Positions 44,074-54,600 of a stretch of DNA of 64,000 nt are shown here, one piece after another. The position numbers and the translations under genes are program-made. Numbering within the stretch: position 1 is the stretch's first letter; each line of letters begins with the position of its first letter. A model generated the notes under the pieces. That model was not told the DNA's origin and ran no database searches. It worked only from the letters and a program-made list of their open reading frames with translations. The DNA lies in contig NZ_NSJF01000001.1 of NCBI RefSeq assembly GCF_002285285.1, positions 248,001 to 312,000 of the forward strand, written 5' to 3'. The stretch comes from Vandammella animalimorsus (GTDB taxonomy: Bacteria; Pseudomonadota; Gammaproteobacteria; Burkholderiales; Burkholderiaceae_C).

Positions 44074-47000
44074 TTATGTCTGGGCGCCGTGAATGAATTG
44101 GCTTTCAAACTCGCCAACGGGAAGGGGCTTGCTGATGAAGTAACCCTGCCAGTGATAGCAGTCGTAGGACTTGAGGATTTCTACCTGAGCGGCCTCCTCG
44201 ACGCCTTTGGCCATGGCCCTGATGCCCAGGTTGTGGCAGAGCTGAACGATGCCGTGCACGGTGCGGGCATTTTGTGTGGCGCTGCCCAGGTCACGCACGA
44301 TGCGGTAGTCGATGCCGACTTCATCCAACGGCAGTTGCTGCAGCAGTTTCAGCGAGGATTCGCCCCTGCCGAAGCCGTCCAGCGCAAAGCCCACGCCATA
44401 AGCGCGCAGCTGGCGTATGCAGGCAATGGATTGGGCCAGATCATGTTGCAGCACCTCTTCCGTCAGCTCCAGCACCAGGCGATGCGCTGGGGCCGAGGTG
44501 CTGGCAATGGTTTGCAGCACCATGGCGGCAAAGTTGTCCTGCCAAAACTGCTTGGCGCTGATGTTGATGGACAGGCTCAGGCTTGCCGTCCGAGGGTGCT
44601 GGGCCCAGGTGGCCAATAGCCTGCAGGCCTGGGCCAGCACCCAGTGGCCCAGAGGCACGATGAGGTTGCTGTGCTCTGCCGTGGCGAGAAACTGCTCTGG
44701 CTCGATGACTTCCTGGCCCTGGCCGCTGCGCCAGCGCAGTAGCACCTCGGCGCCAGTCAGTTGGTGATTGCGTACCTGCGGTTGCAAATACAGCACGAAC
44801 TGTTGCATGGCAATGCCAGTGCGAATACTTTCTTCGAGCAGCGCATTGGCGTTGACTGCGGCCTGCATATCCGGATCGAAAAAACATGGCTCCTTGAGCT
44901 GCTGGCGATGGGCTTGTTCCAGCGCCTGATGCGCATGCTGCCAAAGTGTGTTGGCGCTTTCAGAGCTTTGCCCGTGGAATAACACGATGCCAAGAAAGGC
45001 CTTGAGGGCGATGCTCTGCCCGCTATGCCGGAATGGCGCCTGCATGGCGTGCAAGATGGTATAGCCCAAGTCCTTGCTTTGGTGCATGGCTTCGCTGCCA
45101 TGGGGCGTGGCAGTATTGATCAGCAGTGCGAATTGGCCCGGCCCCGTATGTGCCAATGTTTGCCCCAACGGGCAGCAGGCTTTCAGACGGGCAGCCACCT
45201 CGCGAACCATTGGCGCGGCCCAGCTGTGCTCCTGCAGGTTATGTGCCTCGCTCAGCGGGGCCACATCCAGCAGCAGCAAGGCGCCGTACTGCTGCTGCAC
45301 GGTGCCTTGCAGGGCTTGTTGCAGGCGGTCAAGCAGCAAGAAGCGGTTGGGCAGGCTGCTGATGCGGTCGTACAGCGCCTGCAGTTGCAGCGCATGCTGC
45401 GCGCGCTTGTGGGCGCTGACATCCACCAGTGTCAACACCATTTGATCGTCCATGACCAGTGCGGAGAGTTCCAGCGTGACGCTGAGGCCGACCGCATTGA
45501 CATCTTGTGAGGCGGCCCAGGCAGGCTGCAGGCTGATTTCCACGGGGCGCACGATGCCATTGCCGGCGATGGCCCGGGCCAGCTGCGCGTCCCAGCGCTC
45601 ACGAGCGCTTTGACGCAGGCCCACATCGGCAATGGCGCACTGCCACCACTCCTCCAGGCTTTCGGGCATTGGGGCCTTGAGCTGACTGATGCGCTTGAAG
45701 CCTTGGTTCATGAACTGGATGCGCATCTGGTTGTCCAGAATGCACAAGCCCAAGGGCACTTGCTCAAGGATGGCCGCCTGCCGCTGGATGCGGCGATTGA
45801 GCTGCGCCTGCAGGGTGCGCGTCTCGCTCTGGTCGCGCATGATGACCAGCCTGTGCCCTTGCAAAGCGCTGGCGCCGTGTGGCTCCTGGGGGCTGATCTC
45901 CAGCAAATCCACCCAAACCACATGCCCCAGACTGTGCAGCAAGCGCAAATTGGCGATGCGCCCATAGCGATAGCGCGTGTCGCCGGCTTGTTGCTGCTGC
46001 AGTGCTTGAGGCTGGTGCAGGCGCTGCACGTCCTCCGGGTGGGCCAGGCTGGCCAGCGTCAGGCGCTGCATGCTGTCCTGGCTGTAGCCCAGCAGCTGTG
46101 CCAGCCGGGGGGAGACGGAAATGAACTGACCGGCCGCGCCTTCCACCTCAGCCACGGCCAGCAGCGGGTGGTTAATCAGCGCCAAATAATGCTCGCGGCT
46201 GTCACTGGCGTATTCGCGCCAGCGTTGCATCTGCAACTGCGCGCGCCGCATGAGCCAGGCGCGCAGCAACAGATACAGCAGCAATGCCAGCAGTGCGATC
46301 AGGACGGGGGGCCACAGTACGTATTGCCCTGCGTCATGGGCGGAGTTGGCAGGGGTGGTTGCTGTGGGCAGTGAATCGGCCCCGACAGCGCTGCCCGGCG
46401 GTGGCGCGGTGAAAACCAGCTCCAGCGACTGGCCCAGGATTGTTAGCCGGGTATGCAGCTGCTCTTGGCGCCATTGCTGCTCTGGCCAAGTCGATGGCTT
46501 GCCACTGTCCCCTTGCTGCGCAGCGGCTGCCTGCTCCAGATACAGGCCCTGCGGCAAGCTGGGATCAAGCCCCAGATTGCGCTGAACCTCGCGCAGCCAG
46601 CTGTCATAGCGCAAATCCAGCGCCAGCAGTTGATGCTGGGGGCCGGCGGCAGTTTGGTGCAATGCTGGTGTGAACAGCGTCAGGCCCTCGGGCCGAGCCA
46701 ATGCTTGCGGCATGGGCGTCAAAGGCTGGCGTGCGGCAGCCCAGAGCGCCGCATCATCCGGGGGCAGCACGGCCAGGTCGGTGGGCGGCGCTGGCAGCAG
46801 GCGCAGCGTGGAGGCATTGATGAGGCTGGAGTTTTGCTGCGCGGCATCCCATTGCGTTTGCAGCAACGCAGTGTCCTGCGCGGGATTGCCGCTCAGCTTG
46901 GCTTGAATGCTGTGCAGCATGCGTGCATAGCCCTGGGCGCTGATCTGCAGGGCGTAGGCATAGCGCAGCGCCTGGGTTTGCGCCTGAGCCTGCACGGCCT

Positions 47001-47157
47001 GCTGCTGCAAGAGGCTGCTGTGCTTGTGCAGCCAGAACAGGGCCACCAGCACGGCAACGGTGGCCATCAGGCCTGCCAGCCGGTACAGGGTGCGCAGCAG
47101 GCCCAAACTTTGCGTGGGCGGCGGCGCGGGGGAGAGGGGCGTGATGGGCGGGCTCAC
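44074..47157 (-). CDS. Membrane PAS-GGDEF-EAL protein with degenerate active sites
   Basis: A 1027-residue signalling protein: two TM helices (~25-45 and ~280-302) around a periplasmic sensor region, then two PAS-like domains, a GGDEF domain and an EAL domain. GGDEF is replaced by TGPGQF (~670) and the metal-binding DLD-type motif by DVA, so cyclase activity is unlikely. In EAL, E804 (as EVL), N865 and E900 remain, but the DDFG dyad reads D927-G928, the KID Lys is G948 and the Glu of AEGVE is K984, which should abolish phosphodiesterase activity. It may sense or bind c-di-GMP or act by contact. Start is GTG; upstream gene 48 bases away, same strand. Confidence 0.88.
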   Translation of the reverse strand: MSPPITPLSPAPPPTQSLGLLRTLYRLAGLMATVAVLVALFWLHKHSSLLQQQAVQAQAQTQALRYAYALQISAQGYARMLHSIQAKLSGNPAQDTALLQTQWDAAQQNSSLINASTLRLLPAPPTDLAVLPPDDAALWAAARQPLTPMPQALARPEGLTLFTPALHQTAAGPQHQLLALDLRYDSWLREVQRNLGLDPSLPQGLYLEQAAAAQQGDSGKPSTWPEQQWRQEQLHTRLTILGQSLELVFTAPPPGSAVGADSLPTATTPANSAHDAGQYVLWPPVLIALLALLLYLLLRAWLMRRAQLQMQRWREYASDSREHYLALINHPLLAVAEVEGAAGQFISVSPRLAQLLGYSQDSMQRLTLASLAHPEDVQRLHQPQALQQQQAGDTRYRYGRIANLRLLHSLGHVVWVDLLEISPQEPHGASALQGHRLVIMRDQSETRTLQAQLNRRIQRQAAILEQVPLGLCILDNQMRIQFMNQGFKRISQLKAPMPESLEEWWQCAIADVGLRQSARERWDAQLARAIAGNGIVRPVEISLQPAWAASQDVNAVGLSVTLELSALVMDDQMVLTLVDVSAHKRAQHALQLQALYDRISSLPNRFLLLDRLQQALQGTVQQQYGALLLLDVAPLSEAHNLQEHSWAAPMVREVAARLKACCPLGQTLAHTGPGQFALLINTATPHGSEAMHQSKDLGYTILHAMQAPFRHSGQSIALKAFLGIVLFHGQSSESANTLWQHAHQALEQAHRQQLKEPCFFDPDMQAAVNANALLEESIRTGIAMQQFVLYLQPQVRNHQLTGAEVLLRWRSGQGQEVIEPEQFLATAEHSNLIVPLGHWVLAQACRLLATWAQHPRTASLSLSINISAKQFWQDNFAAMVLQTIASTSAPAHRLVLELTEEVLQHDLAQSIACIRQLRAYGVGFALDGFGRGESSLKLLQQLPLDEVGIDYRIVRDLGSATQNARTVHGIVQLCHNLGIRAMAKGVEEAAQVEILKSYDCYHWQGYFISKPLPVGEFESQFIHGAQT

Positions 47158-47205
47158 AAAGCAGGCTGCGCGGCTGGGCGAAGGGAATGAAAATTATAGG
47201 CAGCG

Positions 47206-48012
47206 TCATGACACTGGCGGCGCGGGTTGCCAGCGTTGCAGGGCCTGCACCCACAGGCGCGCGGGCAGTTTCCAGCGTGCCTCGATGGCCTCGGCGCGTT
47301 GGCGCATCAGCGGGCGGGAGACTTCGGCACCCCCCTTGCGCGCCAGCAAGATGGTGTTGCCCTCGTGCGTGGGTTTGAAGTGCCACAGCGCCTGCGCCCC
47401 GAAAGCGGCGGCGATGTGGCGCATGTTGCGCTCGAAGCTGGCCGTGCGGCCAAACAGATTGACGCTCATGCAGCCGCCTTCGGCCAGCATGGCGTGGCAG
47501 TGGCCGTAGAACTCGGCGCTCTCCAGCACCGGCCCGGCCGCGTCGTGGTCGTAGAGATCCACCTGCAGCGCATCGACGCTGCCGAGCCAATCCGGGTCTT
47601 GCACCGCGTCCTGGGCATTGGCCACCAGCACCTGCAGGCGCTCGTCGTTCTCGGGCAGGCGAAACCAGCGCATGCAGGCGGCCACAACCTGGGGGTTGAG
47701 CTCGATGGTCGTGGTGCGCATGCCCAGGCGCTTGTAGCAAAACTTGGTCAGCGCTGCCGCGCCCAGGCCCAGCTGCATGGCGTGCAGGTCGGGTACGGCA
47801 TCGGGCTCGACGAACAACAGCCAGGCCATCATGCGCTGCACGTATTCCAACTCCAGATCCAGGGGCTTGGCAATGCGCATCGAGCCCTGAATCCAAGGCG
47901 AATCCAGGTGCAGGTGGCGCACGCCATCCTCTTCGGAGATGCTGACATCGGGCAGCGCGGCGGGCTGGGGTTTGCGGGCGTTGGCGCGGGCGGGGGTGCG
48001 GGGGGCTTTCAT
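47206..48012 (-). CDS. Spermidine synthase-like protein
   Basis: A 268-residue Rossmann-fold protein of the spermine/spermidine synthase superfamily: GLGAAALTKFCYKRL, TTTIELNPQVVAAC and VDLYDHDAAGPVLESAEFY. The canonical glycine-rich GGGDGG motif is reduced to GLGAAAL, and the N-terminal beta-domain is short, so polyamine synthesis is doubtful; many such proteins have unknown substrates. Its ATG overlaps the stop of the glycosylase gene (ATGA), so it is translated with it. No speD or polyamine gene is nearby. Confidence 0.75.
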   Translation of the reverse strand: MKAPRTPARANARKPQPAALPDVSISEEDGVRHLHLDSPWIQGSMRIAKPLDLELEYVQRMMAWLLFVEPDAVPDLHAMQLGLGAAALTKFCYKRLGMRTTTIELNPQVVAACMRWFRLPENDERLQVLVANAQDAVQDPDWLGSVDALQVDLYDHDAAGPVLESAEFYGHCHAMLAEGGCMSVNLFGRTASFERNMRHIAAAFGAQALWHFKPTHEGNTILLARKGGAEVSRPLMRQRAEAIEARWKLPARLWVQALQRWQPAPPVS

Positions 48013-48671
48013 TGCGAGGCGGGGGATGTGGGAGCAGGGGCGTGGCCGGGCGCTGTAGGCAGCGCAGGCGAGGGTGTGGGCAATAGCGCTGGCAGCAGCG
48101 CGGCGCGCCAGGCGGCCAGCTTGCGCTCGAAGCTCCAGCTGGCGTTGGCCGGGCTGGTCGAGGGCAGGCGCAGCACAGGCAGGCCCAGCGCCTCGGTCAG
48201 GCGGCGGTGGCGGTAGCTCTCGCCGCCGTTGTGGGCGATCAACGCCAGCTGTGGGCAGCGCTGGCGCAGGCTGTGCAGCGCGTTGACGCGGGCGTTGCGG
48301 ATGGCGCTGTCCAGGCTGCCCTGGCGTTCGCAGCTGGCGTACACATCCCACAGGCCAATGCCTTGTTGCAGCAGCCACTGCCGGCGTGCGGCGTAGTCCG
48401 GCGGCAGCGCCGGCCAGGCCGGCGGCGTATGCAGCGCGGCCAGAATGGGCCAGAACTGATTGCGCGGGTGGGCGTAGTACTGCCCGGCTGCCAGCGAGGC
48501 CGCGCCGGGAAAGCTGCCCAGCACCAACACGCGCGTGCGCGCATCAAGGATGGGCGCCAGCCCATGCAGCAGCGTCGCAGCCTGGCTGGCATCGGCTGCG
48601 CAGTGCGCCGGGGCAAGGGGCGCTGCCGAATCCGGGGCTGGCGATGGCGCCGGGCGCTGGGCCATGCTCAT
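48009..48671 (-). CDS. DNA-deoxyinosine glycosylase (uracil-DNA glycosylase superfamily)
   Basis: The 220-residue protein matches the family 6 (hypoxanthine-DNA glycosylase) branch: VLGSFPGAASLAAGQYYAHP with RNQFWPIL, GIGLWDVYASCERQGSLDSAI, and a C-terminal LPSTSPANASW. It removes deaminated adenine (and perhaps uracil) from DNA. The N-terminal ~35 and C-terminal ~25 residues are Ala/Pro-rich additions. ATG 48671 overlaps the tatD stop; ATG 48665 is an alternative. Confidence 0.88.
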   Translation of the reverse strand: MSMAQRPAPSPAPDSAAPLAPAHCAADASQAATLLHGLAPILDARTRVLVLGSFPGAASLAAGQYYAHPRNQFWPILAALHTPPAWPALPPDYAARRQWLLQQGIGLWDVYASCERQGSLDSAIRNARVNALHSLRQRCPQLALIAHNGGESYRHRRLTEALGLPVLRLPSTSPANASWSFERKLAAWRAALLPALLPTPSPALPTAPGHAPAPTSPASQ

Positions 48672-49525
48672 TTTTGCGCGGCGCCGTGGCCCGCTGGCGC
48701 TGGCGGCAGCAGCGCGCGCAGGCGGGGCAGGGCGGCCATGGCGTTGGCGCTGCTCTGTGCCTGCCATTGCGCCAGGGGCAGGCCGCGCAGCTCGGCCACG
48801 GCGGCGGCAATGCGCGGCAGCTCGGCGGGGCTGTTGCGGCCCTGGGGCTGGCCCTGCGCGCGCGCCTGGGCTGGGGTGTAAAGCCAGTGCGGCGGCATGT
48901 CTGGCGCATCGGTTTCCATGACGATGGCCTCGGCCGGCAATTGCGCGGCCAGGCGGCGCAGCTGCTGGGCGCGCTCGAAGGTCACCGCTCCGCCAAAGCC
49001 CAGCTTGAAGCCCAAATCCAGAAAAGCATGGGCCTGTTGCAGGCTGCCGTTGAAGGCGTGGGCGATGCCACCGCAGTGAAAGTGCGCTGCGCGCAACTGC
49101 TTGAGCACCTGATCGACGCTGCGCCGCACGTGCAGCAGCACCGGCAGTGCATGGGCCTTGGCCAGGCGCAGCTGGGCGCTGTAGACCTGGGTCTGCCAGC
49201 CAGGCTCCAGCCCGGTGAAGAAGTCCAGCCCGATCTCGCCCACGGCCACCAGCCGCGCGTCCTGTGCATGGCGCTGCAAGGCTGCATCCAGGGCGTCGAG
49301 GTCGGCCTGGCTGGCCCCTGGCGTGTACAGCGGGTGAATGCCCAGCGCATAGGCATCGCCTTCGGCATGGGCCAGTTGTCGCAATGCCTCGAAGCCAGAC
49401 GCTTGCACGGCCGGCAGCACACAGCAGCGCACCCCGGCGGCGCGGGCGCGCTCGCGCTCGGCGCGGCGGTCGGCGTCGAACTCGGCCGCATCGAGATGGC
49501 AATGGGTGTCGATCCAGAACGGCAT
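48668..49525 (-). CDS. TatD family metal-dependent DNase
   Basis: The 285-residue TIM-barrel hydrolase carries DTHCHLDAAEFD, ALGIHPLY, VGEIGLDFF, LPVLLHVRRS, HAFNGS and ETDAPDMPP, the metal ligands of TatD proteins, which act as 3' exonucleases or in DNA quality control. Stop and start overlaps tie it to the glycosylase gene downstream; lolD ends 20 bases upstream. Confidence 0.93.
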   Translation of the reverse strand: MPFWIDTHCHLDAAEFDADRRAERERARAAGVRCCVLPAVQASGFEALRQLAHAEGDAYALGIHPLYTPGASQADLDALDAALQRHAQDARLVAVGEIGLDFFTGLEPGWQTQVYSAQLRLAKAHALPVLLHVRRSVDQVLKQLRAAHFHCGGIAHAFNGSLQQAHAFLDLGFKLGFGGAVTFERAQQLRRLAAQLPAEAIVMETDAPDMPPHWLYTPAQARAQGQPQGRNSPAELPRIAAAVAELRGLPLAQWQAQSSANAMAALPRLRALLPPAPAGHGAAQK

Positions 49526-49544
49526 GATGCGGCGCGCTGTGGCC

Positions 49545-50279
49545 TCAGCTCTGCGGCGCTGGCTGGCCGGGCTCTTGCAGCTGGCCCGATTGCATGCGCA
49601 GCTGGCGGTCGCAGCGCGCGGCCAGATCCTGGTCGTGCGTGACCAGCACGAAGGCCGTGCCGCGCTCGCGCGCCAGCTGCATCATCAGCGCGAACACGGC
49701 GTCGGCCGTTTCGCGATCCAGGTTGCCAGTGGGCTCGTCGGCCAGCACGCACACCGGCTCGGTGACCAGCGCACGGGCGATGGCCACGCGCTGGCGCTCG
49801 CCGCCGGAGAGCTCGGCCGGGCGGTGCTGCAAGCGCTCGCCCAGGCCGACCTGGCGCAGCATGGCGCTGGCCTTGTCCGTGCATTCCTGGGCGCTGGCGC
49901 GGCGGATGCGCAGCGGCATGGCCACGTTCTCCAGCGCGCTCAGCTCAGGCAGCAGGTGGTGGAACTGGTAGACAAAGCCCAGCTTGCGATTGCGCAGCAC
50001 GCCGCGTTGGTTGGCGCTCATGCCCTCTAGCGGCTGGCCTTGCAGCAGCACGCTGCCGCTGCTGGGCTTGTCCAGCCCGCCGAGGATGTGCAGCAGCGTG
50101 CTCTTGCCCGAGCCCGAGGCGCCGACGATGGCCAGCGTCTGGCCGGCGTACACGTCCAGCGACAGGCCCTTGAGCACGGTCACGTCCAGCGGGCCTTCGC
50201 AAAAGCGCTTGACCACCTGGCGCGCCGAGAGCACCACCGGCGGCTGCGCCGGTGCAGGGGGGCGAAAGTGTTCACTCAT
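49545..50279 (-). CDS. lolD: Lipoprotein-releasing ABC transporter ATPase
   Basis: The 244-residue ABC ATPase powers release of outer-membrane lipoproteins from the inner membrane with LolC/E. Walker A is GASGSGKST, the signature [15 protein letters not shown], Walker [12 protein letters not shown] and the switch His in [10 protein letters not shown]. Its ATG lies eight bases inside the lolC stop region, so it is coupled to the permease gene. Confidence 0.96.
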   Translation of the reverse strand: MSEHFRPPAPAQPPVVLSARQVVKRFCEGPLDVTVLKGLSLDVYAGQTLAIVGASGSGKSTLLHILGGLDKPSSGSVLLQGQPLEGMSANQRGVLRNRKLGFVYQFHHLLPELSALENVAMPLRIRRASAQECTDKASAMLRQVGLGERLQHRPAELSGGERQRVAIARALVTEPVCVLADEPTGNLDRETADAVFALMMQLARERGTAFVLVTHDQDLAARCDRQLRMQSGQLQEPGQPAPQS

Positions 50280-51528
50280 AGCGCAGGGCCTCGGCGGGGT
50301 TGATGCGGCTGGCGCGCCAGCTCGGGTAGAGGGTGACGACGAAAGCCAGCGCCAGCGCCACGGCGCAGATCGAGGCGATGTCGCGCAGCTGCGGGTCGCT
50401 GGGGATCTGGCTGATCAGGTACATCTCCGGCGGCAGGAACTGAAAGCCCAGCAGCCGCTCGATGAAGGGCACGATGACGTCGATGTTGTGCGCCACGGCC
50501 AGGCCCAGCAGCAGCCCGGCCAGCGTGCCGATGATGCCCACCATGGCGCCTTGCACGACGAAGATCGCCATGATGCTGGCCGAGCTGGCGCCCAGCGTGC
50601 GCAGGATGGCGATGTCGGCGCGCTTGTCGGCCACCGTCATCACCAGCGTGGCCACCAGGTTGAAGGCGGCCACGCCGACGATCAGCGTCAGGATGATGAA
50701 CATCATGCGCTTTTCCATCTGCACGGCCATGAACCAGTTGCGGTTCTGCATGGTCCAGTCGCGCAGCAGCAGCGGGTCGCTCAGGCTGTTGGCCAGTTGC
50801 TGCACCACCTCGGGCGCCTGGTGCAAATCCTGCAGCTTCAGGCGGATGCCGCTGGGCGACTCCAGGCGGAAGATGCGCTGCGCGTCCTCGATGTGCAGCA
50901 TGGCCATGCCCGAGTCGTACTCGAAATGGCCCGAGTCGAAAGTGCCCACCACCGTCATCTGCTTCAGGCGCGGCACCACCCCGGCGGGCGTGACCTGGCC
51001 CGAAGGCGCCACCAGCGTGACCTGCCCGCCGGGCACCACGCCCAGCTGCTTGGCCAGCTCGTGCCCGAGCACGATGTGAAAGCTGCCCGGCGTGAGCTGC
51101 TGCAGCACCTGCTGGCGCAGGCTGCCGGCCAGCTCCGTGACCTCGGGCTCCAGCGCCGGATCGATGCCGCGCACGATGGCGCCGCGCATGTCGTCGCCGC
51201 GCGCGATGAGCGCCTGCACCGAGACGAAGGGCGCCAGGCCCACGACCTGCGGGTTTTGGCGCACCTGGGCCGAGACGCGTTCCACGCTGGGCAGCGTGCC
51301 GCCGCGCGGCGCGAACACCTCGATGTGCGAGACCACCGAGAGCATGCGGTCGCGCACATCGCGCTGAAAGCCGTTCATCACGCTGAGCACAATGATCAGC
51401 GCCGCCACGCCCAGCGCAATGCCGATGGCCGAGACGCTGGCGACGAAGGAAAGCAGGCCCTTGCTGCGGCTGGTGCGCCCCGCACGGGTATAGCGCCAGC
51501 CCATGGCCCATTCATAGGGAGTTTGCAT
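50272..51528 (-). CDS. lolC: Lipoprotein-releasing system permease (LolC/LolE)
   Basis: The 418-residue permease has the MacB/FtsX topology: one N-terminal helix ([20 protein letters not shown]), a periplasmic domain and three C-terminal helices ([56 protein letters not shown]), ending [10 protein letters not shown] as usual. A single permease with lolD suggests a LolF-like or single-gene arrangement; the C/E distinction is not certain. Confidence 0.94.
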   Translation of the reverse strand: MQTPYEWAMGWRYTRAGRTSRSKGLLSFVASVSAIGIALGVAALIIVLSVMNGFQRDVRDRMLSVVSHIEVFAPRGGTLPSVERVSAQVRQNPQVVGLAPFVSVQALIARGDDMRGAIVRGIDPALEPEVTELAGSLRQQVLQQLTPGSFHIVLGHELAKQLGVVPGGQVTLVAPSGQVTPAGVVPRLKQMTVVGTFDSGHFEYDSGMAMLHIEDAQRIFRLESPSGIRLKLQDLHQAPEVVQQLANSLSDPLLLRDWTMQNRNWFMAVQMEKRMMFIILTLIVGVAAFNLVATLVMTVADKRADIAILRTLGASSASIMAIFVVQGAMVGIIGTLAGLLLGLAVAHNIDVIVPFIERLLGFQFLPPEMYLISQIPSDPQLRDIASICAVALALAFVVTLYPSWRASRINPAEALRYE

Positions 51529-51624
51529 AGTCGTTGGCGCGCGCCGTGGCGGCCATTGGGGGAAAAACAGGAGGGCGCAGGCCAGGCGCTGGCTCTTGAG
51601 CCAGGCACAGCCCGCAGCCCGTCG

Positions 51625-54600
51625 TCACCCGATCCACTTGCGGGCATTGCGCCACAGGCGCATCCAGGGGCTTTTGGCGCCCAGGCCGCCGGTGGCGGGC
51701 AGATCCGTCCAGCTCATTTGGGCGTTGCGGAACACGCGCTCGGGGTGCGGCATCATGGCCGTGAAGCGGCCGTCGGCCGTGGTCACGGCGGCCAGGCCGC
51801 CGGGGCTGCCATTGGGGTTGAGCGGGTATTGCTCGGTGGGCTGGCCCAGGTGATCCACGTAGCGCAGCGCGGCGATGGCGGCGCTGGCGTTGCCGCGCTG
51901 GCTGAAGTTGGCAAAGCCTTCGCCATGGGCGACGACGATGGGCAGGCGGCTGCCTGCCATGCCGGCGAAGAACAGGCTGGGCGAGTCGGGCACCAGCGCC
52001 TGCACCAGGCGGGCCTCATAGCGCTCGCTGCGGTTGGTGGTAAAGCGCGGCCAGGCCTGCGCGCCGGGGATGATGCCGGCCAGCTCGGCAAACATCTGGC
52101 AGCCGTTGCACACGCCCAGGCCGAAGGTGTCGCCGCGCGCAAAGAATTGCTGGAATTGCTCGGCCAGCGCGGGGTTGAAGGTGATGGAGCGCGCCCAGCC
52201 TACGCCCGCGCCCAGGGTGTCGCCGTAGCTGAAGCCGCCGCAGGCCACCAGGCCCTGAAATTGCGCCAGGTTTTCGCGCCCGGCCTGCAGGTCGCTCATG
52301 TGCACGTCGATGGCCTCAAAGCCCGCTTCGCTGAAGGCGTAGGCCATTTCGACGTGGGAGTTCACGCCCTGCTCGCGCAGCACGGCCACACGCGGGCGGG
52401 CCTGGCTGCCGATGAAGGGGGCGGCCACGTCCTCGGCCGGGTCGAAGCTCAGCTGCACGTGCAGGCCGGGGTCGTCCATGCGGCCGGCGGCGGCGTGCTC
52501 CTGATCGGCGCAATCCGGGTTGTCGCGCTCGCGGGCGATCTTCCAGCTCACGCTGTCCCAGACCTGGAACAGGTCGTACAGCTCGGCGCTGAAGACGTTC
52601 TTGGTATCGCGCCAGATTTGCAGCTGGCCCTTGCCGTCCTCCAGCGGGGCCTGGGCCGGGCGGGTCTTGCCGATGAAGTGGCTGTGCTTGGACAGGCCGT
52701 GCGCGCGCAGCGTCTGCATGACGGCGTCGCGCTCGGAGGTGCGCACTTGCAGCACCACGCCCAGCTCTTCGTTGAACAGGGCCTTGAGGGTCAGTTCCTC
52801 GCGGCGCGCGCTGATTTGCTGCGCCCAGTTCTTGGCGTCGCCGTATTCGGCACGGCTGTCGCTGATGCCGTCGCTTTCGGTGATGAGCATGTCCACATTC
52901 AGCGCCACGCCCACGCGCCCGGCAAAGGCCATTTCGGCCACGGTGGCCAGCAGGCCGCCGTCGCTGCGGTCGTGGTAGGCCAGCAGCTTGCCTTCGCGGC
53001 GCAGTTGGTTGACGGCATCGACCAGGCGCACCAAGTCTTGCGCGTCGTCCAGATCGGCGGTGGCGCCGCCCTCCTGGCCCAGCACCTGCGCCAGCATGGA
53101 GCCGCCCATGCGCATCTGGCCGCGGCCCAGGTCGATGAGGACGAGGGTGGTGTCGGCCTCGTCGCGATTGAGTTGCGGCGTGAGCGTGCCGGTGATGTGG
53201 GGCAGGGTGCAGAAGGCGCTGGCGATCAGCGTCACGGGGGAGGTGACCTTGCGCGGCTGGCCCTCGTGCTGCCAGACGGTGCGCATGGACAGGCTGTCCT
53301 TGCCCACGGGGATGGAGATGCCCAGCTGCGGGCACAGCTCCAGGCCGACGGCGCGCACGGTGGCGTACAGGTCGGCGTCCTCGCCCGGTTCGCCGCAGGC
53401 GGCCATCCAGTTGGCCGAGAGCTTGACGCGCGCCAGCTCGATGGGCGCGGCCAGCAGGTTGGTGATGGCCTCGGCAATGGCCAGGCGGCCTGAGGCCGGG
53501 GCGTTGAGGGCAGCCACCGGGCTGCGCTCGCCCATGCTCATGGCCTCGCCCGCCAGCCCTTGGAAGTCGGCCAGGGTGACGGCGCAATCGGCCACCGGCA
53601 CTTGCCAGGGGCCGACCATTTGATCGCGGTGCGTGAGGCCGCCCACGGTGCGGTCGCCAATGGTGATGAGAAAGCGCTTGCTGGCCACCGTGGGGTGGCT
53701 GAGCACGCCGATGATGGCCTCTTGCAGGCCCACGCCGGTGACATCCAGCGGCTGGGGCGTGCGCGCCACGCTGCGCACGTCGCGGTGCATCTTGGGCGGC
53801 TTGCCCAGCAGCACGTCCATGGGCATGTCCACGGGGTGCGGGACGGTGGTGGCTTCGGTGTTGTCCTTGCCGTCCTCGCCGTCGGTCACGCGCAGTTCGC
53901 GCGCCTCGGTGGTTACGCCGACCACGGCAAACGGGCAGCGCTCGCGCGCGCACAGCGCCTCGAAGCGCGCCAGCGCCTCGGGGGCGATGGCCATGACGTA
54001 GCGCTCCTGGCTTTCGTTGCTCCAGATCTCCTTGGGCGAGAGGCCGCTTTCCTCCAGCGGCACGGCGCGCAAATCAAAGCGCGCGCCGCGCCCGGCGTCG
54101 TTGACCAGCTCGGGGAAGGCGTTGGACAAGCCGCCCGCGCCCACGTCGTGGATGGCTAGGATGGGGTTGTCCTGGCCCAATTGCCAGCACTGGTTGATGA
54201 CTTCCTGCGCGCGGCGCTCAATCTCGGGGTTGCCGCGCTGCACGGAATCAAAGTCCAGATCGGCCGCGTTCACGCCGCTGGCCAGCGAGCTGGCCGCGCC
54301 GCCGCCCATGCCGATGCGCATGCCCGGCCCGCCCAGTTGCACCAGCAGCGTGCCAGCGGGGAATTGCACTTTCTTGACCTGCGTGGCATCGATCTGCCCC
54401 AGGCCGCCGGCGATCATGATGGGCTTGTGAAAGCCGCGCTGCACGCCCGCGACTTCTTGCTCGTATTCGCGGAAATAACCGGCCAGATTGGGGCGGCCAA
54501 ACTCGTTGTTGAAGGCCGCGCCGCCCAGCGGGCCTTCGGTCATGATCTCCAGCGGGCTGGCCATGTGGGCGGGCTTGCCGCCGGGCTGCTCGCTCAGCCC

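Noticed and set aside
49984-53493. 1169-codon plus-strand open frame opposite lolD, lolC and purL
   Set aside because: It is antisense to three certain genes; its length reflects high GC at third codon positions. Composition is His/Ala/Gly/Gln-rich with no domain.
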